Program-made: the position numbers and the translations under genes
The notes under the pieces: generated by a model
Told to the model about the DNA's origin: nothing
The model's input: the letters and a program-made list of their open reading frames with translations, nothing else
The model's database searches: none
Shown here: positions 48,071 to 57,644 of the stretch, one piece after another
Layout: each line of letters opens with the position of its first letter
Numbering within the stretch: position 1 is the first letter of the stretch
Assembly: GCF_017312485.1 (NCBI RefSeq)
Contig: NZ_BMBA01000002.1
Location: 186,001-250,000 of the forward strand
Origin: Clostridium zeae
GTDB taxonomy: Bacteria; Bacillota; Clostridia; Clostridiales; Clostridiaceae
DNA length: 64,000 nt
Reading direction: 5' to 3'

Positions 48071-48953
48071 TTTTAGCCTCCAATCCAAGCACTGCTGTCT
48101 TTATATCATCTCTCATTCTTATAGTTTCTTTCCTTGCGCTATCCTCAAAGTTGGTGAAATTTTCTTCTTCTTTATATGCAAGTAGTATCTTTCTTGAGGA
48201 ATTTACCACACCACCATTGCCATTTTTCAGTGAAAGAGCAACATCTTCTGCCTTTCCACCTTGAGCACCATATCCAGGTATTAGGAAGTATGAGGATGCA
48301 AGGCTTTTTCTAAGCTTTCTTGCTTGTTCTCTATGAGTACATCCAACTACAACTCCAAGAGAACTGTAACCACTATCCCCTATATAATCTTTACCTAAGG
48401 TTTCTATCATACTACCTACATGTTCGTAAACTTCATCCTTACCTTCTATGATGCAGTCTTGTATATCACCGGAGCCACTGTTTGAAGTTTTAACTAGTGC
48501 AAAAATCCCCTTATTATGCTTCTCTAGATATGGTAAGTACGGTTCTATACTATCCATCCCCATATATGGATTTAAGGTTATGAAATCACTTTCAAATTCT
48601 CCTGTAAAATGTGCTTTTGCATACATTTTTGCAGTTGCAGCTATATCCCCTCTTTTTATATCTGCAATTGTAATCAAATCTCTACCTCTAAGATATCTTA
48701 AGGTTTTACTGTACGCTCTAAGTCCGCTCATCCCCAACGCCTCATAATAGGCAATTTGCAGCTTAAAACACGCTGCTACATCAGAGGTTGCATCAATTAT
48801 TCTCCTATTATATTCAAAGATAGCATCCTCAATATTTACAAACTTGCTTAGTAGTTGCTGTGGGATGTAGCTTATATCTGTGTCTAAACCAACACAAACT
48901 ACCCCATTTTTTTCTACCTTTTCATATAATTTATCAACTATTTGATTACTCAT
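48060..48953 (-). CDS. pyrF: Orotidine 5'-phosphate decarboxylase
   Basis: 297 residues from the ATG at 48,953 (GGAGGAAG upstream). Of the longer type-2 OMPDC group (about 290 residues), with [32 protein letters not shown] (catalytic D-x-K-x2-D) and IPGYGAQGG. It makes UMP from OMP. It overlaps the pyrC end by 8 bases. Confidence 0.96.
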   Translation of the reverse strand: MSNQIVDKLYEKVEKNGVVCVGLDTDISYIPQQLLSKFVNIEDAIFEYNRRIIDATSDVAACFKLQIAYYEALGMSGLRAYSKTLRYLRGRDLITIADIKRGDIAATAKMYAKAHFTGEFESDFITLNPYMGMDSIEPYLPYLEKHNKGIFALVKTSNSGSGDIQDCIIEGKDEVYEHVGSMIETLGKDYIGDSGYSSLGVVVGCTHREQARKLRKSLASSYFLIPGYGAQGGKAEDVALSLKNGNGGVVNSSRKILLAYKEEENFTNFEDSARKETIRMRDDIKTAVLGLEAKNEG

Positions 48954-50157
48954 TTTTAGCTTCCTCCTGCCTATCAAAAATTATCTTTCCAGCTTTTATT
49001 GTCTTTTCGATTACTCCATAAAACTCCCATCCTAGAAATGGAGTGTTCTTACTTTTTGAGAGTATATCCTCTTCTTTAACTTTGAACTTCTTCTCTAGAT
49101 CAAGTATTACTACATCCCCTTCATACCCAGGACAAATCTTACCTTTATTTAACTTCAAAAGTTCAGCTGGCTTTGAGCTCATCATCTCACTAAGCTTATT
49201 TAAATTTATATATTTTTCCTTTACAAGCTTGGTGTAACATATAGGAAAAGCTGTCTCAAGTCCAATAAGTCCAGGTGCACCTTTTTCTTTATCCTCATAT
49301 GAATGAGGTGCATGATCAGTACCAATTACATCTACATCTCCATGTTCGATAGCCTTAACCAAGAAATTCACGTCTTCCATAGGCCTTATTGGAGGATTAA
49401 CTCTGTAATTTGAAACATCATCACTTAATGCTATATGATGAGGAGTTACTTCGCATGTAACCTTTGTTCCATCACACTTTGCATCTATTACATATTTCAT
49501 AGCCTCTTTTGTACTTACATGAGCCATATGAAGCTTAGCTCCAGTATACTTTGCAAGACTAACATCTCTCCAAGTCATCATATTTTCTGCAAGTCTCATA
49601 TCTATATCAGAAAATTCATGACTTTCAGCATGAGATATTACAAGCCAATCCATTTCCTTAGCTTTCTTCATAGCTTCCATCATAATTCTAGAATCTGAAA
49701 CTCCCTTACCATCATCGGATATGGCCTTCACTTCATCAGAGAATTCTTCTAAATGTGTTATTGTTTGTCCATCAAAATTCTTTGTTATAGACACACATTG
49801 ATGAACATCTATTAGATTAGCTTCTTCATTTTTCTTATAAACATAATCTAGAACTTCCTTTGAGCTGCAAATAGGGTTTGTGTTCGCCATCAAATTAACT
49901 GTGGTATATCCGCCTTTGGCAGCTGTTCTCGATCCAGTGTATAAATCTTCTTTATAAATAAAGCCTGGTTCCCTAAAATGTGCATGCATATCAACAAATG
50001 CAGGCATAACAGTTAGTCCTTCAGCATCTACAATCTCACATTTTTTATCGCTTATATTACTAGATATTTCTTCAATCTTTCCGTTCCTTATATATATATC
50101 ACCATAAAAACTATGACTAGCATCTATAATGTTGGCGTTCTTTATCAGCAAATCCAT
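48946..50157 (-). CDS. pyrC: Dihydroorotase
   Basis: 403 residues, amidohydrolase type [12 protein letters not shown] (metal His pair) near 57, HAES near 177, [10 protein letters not shown] near 217, [12 protein letters not shown] near 290. It cyclises carbamoyl aspartate. It starts 3 bases after the pyrI stop with GGAGG upstream. Confidence 0.97.
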   Translation of the reverse strand: MDLLIKNANIIDASHSFYGDIYIRNGKIEEISSNISDKKCEIVDAEGLTVMPAFVDMHAHFREPGFIYKEDLYTGSRTAAKGGYTTVNLMANTNPICSSKEVLDYVYKKNEEANLIDVHQCVSITKNFDGQTITHLEEFSDEVKAISDDGKGVSDSRIMMEAMKKAKEMDWLVISHAESHEFSDIDMRLAENMMTWRDVSLAKYTGAKLHMAHVSTKEAMKYVIDAKCDGTKVTCEVTPHHIALSDDVSNYRVNPPIRPMEDVNFLVKAIEHGDVDVIGTDHAPHSYEDKEKGAPGLIGLETAFPICYTKLVKEKYINLNKLSEMMSSKPAELLKLNKGKICPGYEGDVVILDLEKKFKVKEEDILSKSKNTPFLGWEFYGVIEKTIKAGKIIFDRQEEAKNE

Positions 50158-50160
50158 AAT

Positions 50161-50601
50161 CTATTCCTCCAGTCTCATCGTAAGTTTATGTTCCTCATCA
50201 CAATAACTACATCTATACGTACCCTTATCTCTGTTAGTCAGTACAAATTTTTGAGGGATATAATCCTCTACAGTAGTAATACATCTTGGATTTTTACACT
50301 TTATTAAATTTTCAACTACACTTGGAAGTTTGGGTTTAAGTTTTTTTACTATACTTTCACCTTCAACAATATTTATTGAAATTGAAGGTGATATAAGTCC
50401 TAATATCTCATAGTCGATATCTATTACATTATCAATCTTTATAATATCTTTTTTACCCAATTTTTTACTCTCCACGTTTTTTATAAGTGCTACAGAGTAA
50501 TCTGCACTGTCTAAGTTTAGATATTTATATATGCTGTTTCCCATTCCAGCTGTGATGTGATCTATAACAATACCTTTTTTTATACTAGTAACTTGAAGCA
50601 T
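50161..50601 (-). CDS. pyrI: Aspartate carbamoyltransferase regulatory subunit
   Basis: 146 residues. Nucleotide-binding domain followed by a zinc domain with CKNPRC and CSYC. It binds CTP/ATP and gives allosteric control of PyrB, as in enteric bacteria; Bacillus subtilis lacks it. The start codon overlaps the pyrB stop by one base (TAATG). Confidence 0.97.
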   Translation of the reverse strand: MLQVTSIKKGIVIDHITAGMGNSIYKYLNLDSADYSVALIKNVESKKLGKKDIIKIDNVIDIDYEILGLISPSISINIVEGESIVKKLKPKLPSVVENLIKCKNPRCITTVEDYIPQKFVLTNRDKGTYRCSYCDEEHKLTMRLEE

Positions 50602-51524
50602 TATCTCACCCCCAAAAGCTTTGCAATAAGTGCCATTCTTGCATACATTCCGAATTTAGCTTGTTTAAAATAACATGCTCTTTCATCTTCATCTATAGAA
50701 TAGTCAATCTCATTTACTCTAGGTAGTGGATGCATTATCATAAGATCCTTTTTAGCCTTCTTTAATTTTTCTTTATCTAAAATATAGCTATCTCTAAGTC
50801 TTAGATATTCTGCTTCGTTAAAGAATCTTTCTTTTTGTACCCTAGTCATGTAAAGTATATCAAGCTGTTCCATTGAGTTCTCTAAAGTTTCCACTTCTAT
50901 AAACTCAATATTATTCTTTTTTAAAACTTCTTCTCTTATATAATCAGGAATCTTTAATTCACTTGGAGAAATTAAGATATATCTATTATTGTCATATCTT
51001 GACATGGCTTTTAGTAAGGAATGTACTGTTCTACCAAACTTTAAATCCCCGCATATACCTATAGTCATATTATTAAAGGTACCTTTAAGCTCTTTGATAG
51101 TCAGTAAATCAGTTAATGTTTGTGTAGGGTGTTGATGACCTCCATCTCCAGCGTTGATAACTGGAACTTCGGAGTATATAGACGCTACCTTTGCTGAGCC
51201 TTCCTTTGGATGTCTGATTGCAATTATATCTGAATAGCAGCCCACAGTTCTTATTGTGTCTGCAAGACATTCACCTTTAGAAACAGAACTTGAATTAGGT
51301 TCTGAAAATCCAATTACTTTACCGCCGAGTCTCATCATAGCAGCTTCGAAACTGAATCTTGTCCTAGTACTTGGTTCGTAGAAAAGAGTTGCTAGTAGTT
51401 TGCCATCGCAGACTTTAGAAAATTCTTCTGGACATGACATTATGTCACTTGCTAATTTGAATATTTCTTCTAATTCTTCTTTAGATAAATCCATAGGATC
51501 TATTAGACTTCTGCCTTTTAACAT
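50601..51524 (-). CDS. pyrB: Aspartate carbamoyltransferase catalytic subunit
   Basis: 307 residues from the ATG at 51,524; one two codons earlier lies too near the AAGGAGAG site. Carbamoyl-phosphate motif [13 protein letters not shown] near 50, [12 protein letters not shown] near 130, and [11 protein letters not shown] near 262. It makes carbamoyl aspartate. First gene of pyrBICFKDE, behind an attenuator. Confidence 0.97.
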   Translation of the reverse strand: MLKGRSLIDPMDLSKEELEEIFKLASDIMSCPEEFSKVCDGKLLATLFYEPSTRTRFSFEAAMMRLGGKVIGFSEPNSSSVSKGECLADTIRTVGCYSDIIAIRHPKEGSAKVASIYSEVPVINAGDGGHQHPTQTLTDLLTIKELKGTFNNMTIGICGDLKFGRTVHSLLKAMSRYDNNRYILISPSELKIPDYIREEVLKKNNIEFIEVETLENSMEQLDILYMTRVQKERFFNEAEYLRLRDSYILDKEKLKKAKKDLMIMHPLPRVNEIDYSIDEDERACYFKQAKFGMYARMALIAKLLGVR

Positions 51525-51597
51525 ATTCATCTCTCCTTTTTAACATCTCGGTGTTAATTTAAAGAAGGAAAACTATATAGAATGCTAATATTATTTT

Positions 51598-51665
51598 GCC
51601 CATCTGCCTTTTAAAAGTATAGTGTAGAAATTATGGCAGGCGACATATTCTTATTTTTTATTCTT
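51598..51665. repeat. Module D of the intergenic repeat family
   Basis: CATCTGCCTTTT ... GAAATTATGGCAGGCGA followed by ATATT, matching 56,610-56,670 (GAAATTCTGGCAGGCGA). The CTGCC/GGCAG arms form a hairpin. It lies in the pyr leader between the attenuator terminator and pyrB. Confidence 0.65.
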
Positions 51666-51745
51666 TAACTTATATTATGTTTTAAGTCTGTTAGCATAAT
51701 TTCCCACAGATCTCATCGAATTATAATTTCCTAAAGAATAAAAAA

Positions 51746-51953
51746 GCCTTCCTAAAAAGGAAGGCATAATATCGCTACGGTAGTAAACAGATAAACCCCA
51801 AATCACCTATGTTACATAAGGTACTTAACTACTTATAATTTTGCTTGGTTTATCCTAATTTTAGCATTAATATAACTTCCTTATTGATCTCTCTGGATCA
51901 AGTTAAAGGTTAATTGTTACACATAGGATATCACTTATTGCCTATACTGTCAA
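51746..51953 (-). promoter_or_regulatory. pyr promoter and PyrR-type attenuator
   Basis: Minus strand: TTGACA-N17-TATCCT promoter (51,925-51,953). Then a hairpin (51,872-51,906) with upper stem GATC-CAGAGA-GATC, whose loop fits the PyrR consensus CNGNGA, and lower stem TAACTT/AAGTTA. The terminator is GCCTTCC / GGAAGGC followed by U6 (51,746-51,765). AAGGAAG on the 3' side of the PyrR hairpin can pair with CTTCCTT of the terminator to form the antiterminator. PyrR-UMP would expose the terminator. The pyrR gene itself is not in the window. Confidence 0.85.
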
Positions 51954-52135
51954 CTTTTATTTAGGGGGTATTTTCGCTTACCTCAAAGCACTACAACCCG
52001 CATTCTATGAGTAACTTTTTAAATAGTTATATTTTTTTATTTTTAACTTTTTCCATATATAACATGGCAAATTTCTTACTTTTTAAACAGTTAAATTTTT
52101 TTCTTTCCTTACTCTTTTATTTGAAAATTTCTGAA

Positions 52136-52843
52136 TTATACTTTAATACTATCCTTCACAACTTGTCCATCAAGTATATCAATCCTTCTGTTGCAATAGG
52201 CTGATATATTCTCATCATGAGTCACTATTATGACAGTCTTACCTCTCTTATTTATGTCTACTAACAGACTCATCACTTCTCTGCCGTTCTTTTGATCCAA
52301 GGCTCCAGTAGGTTCATCAGCAATTACTATCTCTGGTTCTGTCACCAAAGCTCTTGCTATGGCAACTCTTTGCTGCTGCCCACCAGACAACTGGTATGGA
52401 TACTTAAATCTATGTTCCTTTATCCCTAGAGATTCTAGCATGTTTAAAACTCTTGAATTGATTTCCTTCCTTGAAAGCTTATCTTTTCTCTCAGAATATA
52501 AATTTTTATATATTAATGGAAGCTCTATATTTTCTTGAACAGTATAATCATCAATTAATGCAAATTGCTGAAAGATAAATCCTATACTATTATTTCTAGT
52601 ATGCGCCATCTCTAAGGAACTTAAGCTTTCAACTTGTCTTTTATCAATATAATATTCTCCAGAAGATGGTTTATCCAAACAGCCTAAGATATTTAACATT
52701 GTGGTTTTGCCTGACCCAGAAGGTCCCATAATAGCAACCATTTCTCCTTGTTCTATGTTTAAAGATACATTCTCCAAAGCCATAGTCACAGTTCCATAAG
52801 TAATGTATTTTTTCACTACATCTCTGATCTTTATTTGACTCAT
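52136..52843 (-). CDS. ABC transporter ATP-binding protein (MacB/LolD type)
   Basis: 235 residues. Walker [10 protein letters not shown] near 40, [15 protein letters not shown] near 143, Walker [13 protein letters not shown]. The sequence class (MacB/LolD/BceA) couples to FtsX-like permeases that expel peptides or move lipoproteins rather than import solutes. Third gene of an operon with two permeases, preceded by GGAGGG. Confidence 0.95.
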   Translation of the reverse strand: MSQIKIRDVVKKYITYGTVTMALENVSLNIEQGEMVAIMGPSGSGKTTMLNILGCLDKPSSGEYYIDKRQVESLSSLEMAHTRNNSIGFIFQQFALIDDYTVQENIELPLIYKNLYSERKDKLSRKEINSRVLNMLESLGIKEHRFKYPYQLSGGQQQRVAIARALVTEPEIVIADEPTGALDQKNGREVMSLLVDINKRGKTVIIVTHDENISAYCNRRIDILDGQVVKDSIKV

Positions 52844-52873
52844 TTAACTCACTTCCCTCCATTTAATTACATT

Positions 52874-54118
52874 TTAAGCTTCTCTAATTAACTCTATCGG
52901 TTCTAGTTTAAAGGTTTTAATAACTAATGGAATTACAGAAATAAGCATAAAAACTCCTGCAACAAAATATGCTATACCTACAACTTTTAAATCTATTAAT
53001 ATTTGAGGCACAAAATGCTCAACACCAAAAGCGCATAAGTAAGCAGCTACTCCAGATATGATGTACAATAATACCAGTTCTAATCCAAACATAATGGATA
53101 AATTACTTTTTCTAGCTCCTAAAGCAAATCTTACACCAATTTCTTTTTGTCGTTTTATTAAGGTTGAAAAAGAAACACTTAAGATCCCAAAGGATGATAG
53201 TAAAAGCATTATTATTACATAAAAAATTCCAGTATAATCTTTTTTAGCATACTGCTCTAATTTCGCATATCTATCTCCCACATTTATCATTGTAATATTA
53301 TGAGTCTTTATCTTTTCAGTATATTCTTTTTGCATCGTCTCTACATCAGCATTATTTTTCAGCTTTAATAGCAATGTCTGAAAAGCCTCTCTAGTTCCAT
53401 CGGCATATGCAGGTAATTTTGAGGAAATAACTACATATCCATTGTTTTGTAATCCCAATTCAATAACCCCATCCTGTTCTGTAGGCTTAGTTGGGTCTAA
53501 TACTCCTACTATTTTATACTTTATAGGTTTATGAGTTTTATAATCCATCGCACCAGGTAGCTCAACAATAGAACCAATTGGATTTTTCTTTTCTAAAGGT
53601 GGTCCTATCAAAAGTGGTACTAATTCATCTTTATTTTCATTGTTTTTATAATAACTCTTTAAACTCTCTCCTTTTGTAACTTTATAATCATAAAAATCAA
53701 CTGCATTCCTATCATCAAAAATAGTTAAGAGATTTAAAACGCTTGCTTTAAGTTCTCCTGGATTATTAGCATTAGGCCTTATAACATCAACATAAGTTTT
53801 TCCTATCTTATCTACTCTATTATCTTTCTCGAGTAATTTACTCAGTTCTAAAGTAGGCATCCTACTCCCTTTATCTTGTCCAATAAAACTGTTTTTTGTT
53901 AAATTATCCTCATTAACAAATTCCATCGCATCTTCATTTACTCTGAAAATCTCTGGGGCAATTACCTTTAAAGCTTCATCTACATATGAAAAACTATATT
54001 CAAGCCTGCCTAAAATTAATAGCATAATAAAAAAGCATAAAAACAGTTCAATTATCAATAATATATTTCTCTTTTTTTGTTTGAGGAATGATCTCCAAGT
54101 CATTTGCAAAATCTCCAA
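52874..54118 (-). CDS. FtsX-like ABC permease with MacB-type extracellular domain
   Basis: 414 residues. One helix near the N-terminus (NILLIIELFLCFFIMLLIL), a 230-residue external domain of MacB_PCD type, then three helices at the C-terminus with the FtsX signature EIGVRFALGARKSNL. TTG at 54,118 follows AAGGAGGG at 7 bases; an ATG five codons later with GGAG upstream is the alternative. Second gene of the operon. Confidence 0.92.
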   Translation of the reverse strand: MEILQMTWRSFLKQKKRNILLIIELFLCFFIMLLILGRLEYSFSYVDEALKVIAPEIFRVNEDAMEFVNEDNLTKNSFIGQDKGSRMPTLELSKLLEKDNRVDKIGKTYVDVIRPNANNPGELKASVLNLLTIFDDRNAVDFYDYKVTKGESLKSYYKNNENKDELVPLLIGPPLEKKNPIGSIVELPGAMDYKTHKPIKYKIVGVLDPTKPTEQDGVIELGLQNNGYVVISSKLPAYADGTREAFQTLLLKLKNNADVETMQKEYTEKIKTHNITMINVGDRYAKLEQYAKKDYTGIFYVIIMLLLSSFGILSVSFSTLIKRQKEIGVRFALGARKSNLSIMFGLELVLLYIISGVAAYLCAFGVEHFVPQILIDLKVVGIAYFVAGVFMLISVIPLVIKTFKLEPIELIREA

Positions 54119-54135
54119 TTATAAACCCTCCTTAA

Positions 54136-55296
54136 TTAAATAGCTTTTATAGCATCTGCCGGATTCATATCCAAGGTTTTTTCTACAGGTATTAGTGATG
54201 CAAAGTACCCTATGAACAAAGCCAACCCTAAGCTAACGGTAAAATTTATCCAGGATAGATTAAATGTAAATTCATATTTATTAACCACTGGTTCAGCAAA
54301 ATTTAATAATAGAATTTGTACTAAGAGTGCTAGCATCGAAGATATTACAGCAACTAAAAGCATATCTTTCTCTACACTCCTTTTTATATAAGCATCATTA
54401 GCTCCCAATACCTTCTTTATGGATATTTCCTTCTTCCTTCCGTCTATCCAAAATATAGATATATTAATAATATTAATTAATGCTACAATAAGTAATGGCA
54501 AGCTTATTACTACCACATCCATAAATACTTGACTAAAGGGTACCGTCAAATTAATATCGTTCTGCACATCATATCTGAAATTATTGTTAAATTTCCAACT
54601 CAAATCACTTAATACGTCTTTTATACGACTTTCATTTACTCTGAATAAAACATTTATACTAAGCTGACTTTTATCACCGTTTCTAGCTATTGTCTTTTCA
54701 TTAAATTTACTGATATACTCTTTCGGCAGCGAACCGATAGGAATATATGTTACCCTATCGAAATTGGTATCCATATATTTTTTCCCTATTATACCTGTAA
54801 CTATATATTTATTATTGTAAAAATCAATTGAATCTCCTATTTTAACTTTAAGTTCCTCTGCAATTGCACGGCCTAATACTACTCTTTTTGAGTTATCTTT
54901 GCATTCCTCTGGAGTAATAAATCTTCCAGAATATAAAGCCGGCTGCCAATCTGTTTTTTTCTCATAATAAAAAGGAACCACCTGTCCTTGACTAACTTTT
55001 TTATCTTTCACAAACTCTTCAATATCCAACTTCAAAACATCAATCTCTGAAGTTTTCCCTAATTCTTTTAATAGATTAATAGTATTGGTTTTATACACCC
55101 CATCATCTTCGTTATGTATATATATGGCCGTCCTATTCTCTAATTTACCAAAATTGCTTTGATTGTATTCGAAAGCCTTCTTCTGAATACCGCTTATTAA
55201 TACCGATACAACAAGTATAGATATTACATATCCAATTACAATTATCACAAATTGTATTGGTCTCCGTTTCCAACTTCTTCGTGTATTTCTTAACAT
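54136..55296 (-). CDS. FtsX-like ABC permease with MacB-type extracellular domain
   Basis: 386 residues, same plan as its downstream neighbour: N-terminal helix (FVIIVIGYVISILVVSVLI), external domain, and three C-terminal helices with ISIKKVLGANDAYI. The two permeases are clearly different in sequence and likely form a heterodimer. GGAG upstream of the ATG. It begins 24 bases after the stop of a 26-codon ORF. Confidence 0.92.
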   Translation of the reverse strand: MLRNTRRSWKRRPIQFVIIVIGYVISILVVSVLISGIQKKAFEYNQSNFGKLENRTAIYIHNEDDGVYKTNTINLLKELGKTSEIDVLKLDIEEFVKDKKVSQGQVVPFYYEKKTDWQPALYSGRFITPEECKDNSKRVVLGRAIAEELKVKIGDSIDFYNNKYIVTGIIGKKYMDTNFDRVTYIPIGSLPKEYISKFNEKTIARNGDKSQLSINVLFRVNESRIKDVLSDLSWKFNNNFRYDVQNDINLTVPFSQVFMDVVVISLPLLIVALINIINISIFWIDGRKKEISIKKVLGANDAYIKRSVEKDMLLVAVISSMLALLVQILLLNFAEPVVNKYEFTFNLSWINFTVSLGLALFIGYFASLIPVEKTLDMNPADAIKAI

Positions 55297-55320
55297 AATA
55301 TTTCTCCAATTTACTTAAAA

Positions 55321-55401
55321 TTACTTTGCTGATGATGCACCTACTATTATTGCGCATACGTTTGCACGATTCAAGAAATACCGTTCGTTTGTTTCTGACA
55401 A
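55321..55401 (-). CDS. Candidate 26-residue peptide at the head of the ABC operon
   Basis: TTG start at 55,401 with GGTGAT just upstream, TAA at 55,321. In-frame stops precede the TTG, so it cannot be longer. The peptide opens MSETNERYF, has a single Cys16, and ends in a small hydrophobic tail IIVGASSAK. Charged front plus hydrophobic/small-residue end behind an exporter-type operon suggests a signal or bacteriocin-like peptide, or a leader peptide. I recognise no family. A different frame through this segment is open into the permease, so evidence is modest. Confidence 0.4.
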   Translation of the reverse strand: MSETNERYFLNRANVCAIIVGASSAK

Positions 55402-55541
55402 ATATCACCATTAAATAATAATATGCTAGTTAAGTTAGAAACTCCATACATAATCCAATTTAAAAGCACTATACTTTTCTACGAAAAGATAAGCTTTTCA
55501 CTCTATATTGTGAATGTTTTGCCTTAATACTGGCTCCTATA

Positions 55542-55590
55542 CAAAAAGTCCTCTATATTCATAAATTTTATGAATATAGAGGACTTAAAA
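55542..55590 (-). terminator. Perfect long terminator of the lipoprotein gene
   Basis: 20-base arms starting AAGTCCTCTATATTC around a one-base loop, followed by U5 on the minus strand. The promoter of the ABC operon must lie in the 140 bases between this and 55,401. Confidence 0.93.
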
Positions 55591-55649
55591 TTTTTCATCT
55601 ATTTAATATTTTATTATATGCGTTGTCAACTTATCGTATAAATTTATAG

Positions 55650-56270
55650 TTAATTTACTATTGACGACATCAAGTCAACTAATTCGCTTTCCTTTGGCAT
55701 CCATATATTGTTTTCTTTAGTAAAGGTCAAAGTCATAGTCTTAGGATTTTCAACAAGAACACCATCAGCAATTTTTCCACCAACAATTTTAAAGGATTCT
55801 TGGTATATATCTTTCTCAGTCATAGATGGATTAGCTACATACTTTTTCTTAAGCTCATCTTCAGCTGTTTTTGCTATCTTCTCCATATCGAATCCATTTA
55901 ATTTCACTTCTACCTTTGCAGTATCTTTATCTTCAGATATTTTCTTTACCTCATATTTTACTTTTTTTAACCCTGTAAGTATATCGCTTTTAAACTTATC
56001 TTTTACTTCGTTAGTTAATATGTTTTCATCCACCCCTGCAGATGAGATCCCCTTCATCAATCCATTTTCAAAAGCATCTCTTATACCAGTATATTCTTTT
56101 TCAGATATACCTACCTTATCTATACTACTCTTATCATCTTTTATCACTACATCCAAAATTATTTTCGCACTCTCTTCTGGAGTTGTTTTTGGTCCACCGC
56201 AAGATATTAAAGCTGCAGCTGAAAGCATGATGGTCAAAAATAGAATACTAATCCTTTTTAAATTTTTCAT
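55650..56270 (-). CDS. Lipoprotein, possibly DUF5105-like
   Basis: 206 residues. Signal peptide with lipobox LISC, so Cys24 is probably lipidated. The mature part is charged and mostly helical, with alternating strand segments KKVKYEVKKISEDKDTAKVEV and KTMTLTFTKEN. The overall look matches the DUF5105 group of Firmicute lipoproteins, of unknown function. RBS AAGGAG. Monocistronic. It lies between the ABC operon and an intergenic repeat. Confidence 0.75.
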   Translation of the reverse strand: MKNLKRISILFLTIMLSAAALISCGGPKTTPEESAKIILDVVIKDDKSSIDKVGISEKEYTGIRDAFENGLMKGISSAGVDENILTNEVKDKFKSDILTGLKKVKYEVKKISEDKDTAKVEVKLNGFDMEKIAKTAEDELKKKYVANPSMTEKDIYQESFKIVGGKIADGVLVENPKTMTLTFTKENNIWMPKESELVDLMSSIVN

Positions 56271-56465
56271 GTAGAGTCTCCTTATAAATTAATGATTTAA
56301 GTAAAAAACCACCCACTCAATTTCAACAATACTCTTAAAAATATCAATAAATTCAAGTAGGATTTTACCAAAGACTTTTACCTATTTCCCTAAGTAATTT
56401 ATTTACTTAATCATTATATTAATATAAGGATAATGTGTTACTGAAAGTTAATTATAGTTTTAAAA

Positions 56466-56867
56466 TTAGGGGATGTTTAATAATATTGTTGAAATTAAGC
56501 GGTTATGCAGGAGATGCTATATGAGCGAGCTATTAGAATTAAATGATTTTTTCAGATGGAATGGCTCTAAAAATCGCTAATTGTTCTTTATTAGTGATTT
56601 TTTTACGCATCTGCCTTTTCTGAACGTATGTGAAGAAATTCTGGCAGGCGATATATTTTTACTTTTTACTTTTTAATCAGATAGTATTTTTATTTTATTA
56701 AATTTAAGATATAAAATCTTTATAGAATGCGTGGATTTTTAAAAAGTAAAACTGTACTGTTCGAACGTAGTGAGTTTACAGTTTTAGCCATGGAATATGA
56801 TAAAATCATATTAATTCTTTGCGAAGGCTCATTAAAGCATTGGATGAATAACCACTTAATTTCAAGA
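56466..56867. repeat. Long inverted repeat element with an internal module C/D insertion
   Basis: Left end GAAATTAAGCGGTTATGCAGG near 56,491; right end ATAACCACTTAATTTC near 56,849. After GATGGAATGGC the sequence is interrupted by about 150 bases. These consist of module C (perfect hairpin AAAAATC-G-CTAAT / ATTAG-T-GATTTTT at 56,569-56,604) and module D (CATCTGCC ... GGCAGGCGA). It then resumes with AAACTGTACTGTTCGAACG as in the 60.5 kb copy. A 19-codon ORF (56,521-56,580) opens MSELLELNDFFRWNG with AGGAG upstream. It abuts the stop of the class II aldolase gene. Confidence 0.85.
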
Positions 56868-56874
56868 TTCATTT

Positions 56875-57531
56875 TTAGAAAATAATTTCAGAAGGATATT
56901 TCCATTTGTTTATTTCTTCTAAACTTACCCTATCTGGTTCTTTTCCCAAATTTAGTATAAGAGCTCTATAATATATTTCTGCTAATTCCTCAACATAACT
57001 GGCTTTTAAAAGTGCCTCTTCTATATTCTCATCACAAGTAACAACTCCATGACTTTCTAAGAGAATTGCATCGGATATCTGAATTGGATCTATTACACTA
57101 TGGGCGAGAGCTTTTGTTCCAGGTGTTGCATATGGCGCCACTGGTATAATTCCTTTTTTTAAACCTAGTACAGAGCACTCATATACAATAGCAGAGATTT
57201 CTTTATTTAATACAGCAAAAGCTGTGGCAAACTTCGAATGGGTGTGAACTACTGCCTTTACGTCATTTCTAGTTTTATATATCTGCAAATGCATAAGTAA
57301 TTCACTAGTTGGTCTTAGGTTAGCCTTACTTTCAATAACATTTGCCTCTAAATCTACTACACAAATTTCATCGTAACTTAATTTATTACGATCTTTTCCT
57401 GCTGGTGTCACTACAACAAATCCTGTTTCTACATCGAAAATACTGAAGTTTCCAGACTTGTGCTTACAGAGCATAAGTCTATCTGCTTCTTGTGCCACCT
57501 TTAACAAATCTTCTTTTAACTTTTCTAACAT
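56875..57531 (-). CDS. Class II aldolase/adducin family protein
   Basis: 218 residues. Zinc ligands H-x-H in AVVHTHSKFATAF near 93 and a later His in LLESHGVVTCD near 155; catalytic Glu near 72-77. The family includes L-fuculose-1-phosphate aldolase and similar sugar-phosphate aldolases or epimerases. A paralogue (araD) lies just upstream. This copy lacks the longer AraD loop THADHFYG, so an aldolase on a 1-phosphate sugar is likelier than an epimerase. Confidence 0.85.
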   Translation of the reverse strand: MLEKLKEDLLKVAQEADRLMLCKHKSGNFSIFDVETGFVVVTPAGKDRNKLSYDEICVVDLEANVIESKANLRPTSELLMHLQIYKTRNDVKAVVHTHSKFATAFAVLNKEISAIVYECSVLGLKKGIIPVAPYATPGTKALAHSVIDPIQISDAILLESHGVVTCDENIEEALLKASYVEELAEIYYRALILNLGKEPDRVSLEEINKWKYPSEIIF

Positions 57532-57581
57532 CTTCTCTCCCTCTCATAAACAATGTTTTTATATTCTTACTTTACTAATTT

Positions 57582-57629
57582 AAAAAAAATTAGTAGCACG
57601 ATTTATTTTTATATTATCATGCTACTAAT
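57582..57629 (-). terminator. Terminator of araD
   Basis: ATTAGTAGCA / TGCTACTAAT arms with a 21-base loop and U7 on the minus strand. It separates araD from the downstream aldolase. Confidence 0.85.
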
Positions 57630-57644
57630 TATATAAAGCTTTAT

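Noticed and set aside
55145-55411. An 88-codon minus-strand frame overlapping the 5' end of the first permease
   Set aside because: It runs out of frame through a well-supported permease and its composition is lysine/cysteine-rich noise. The shorter 26-codon frame fits the gap better.
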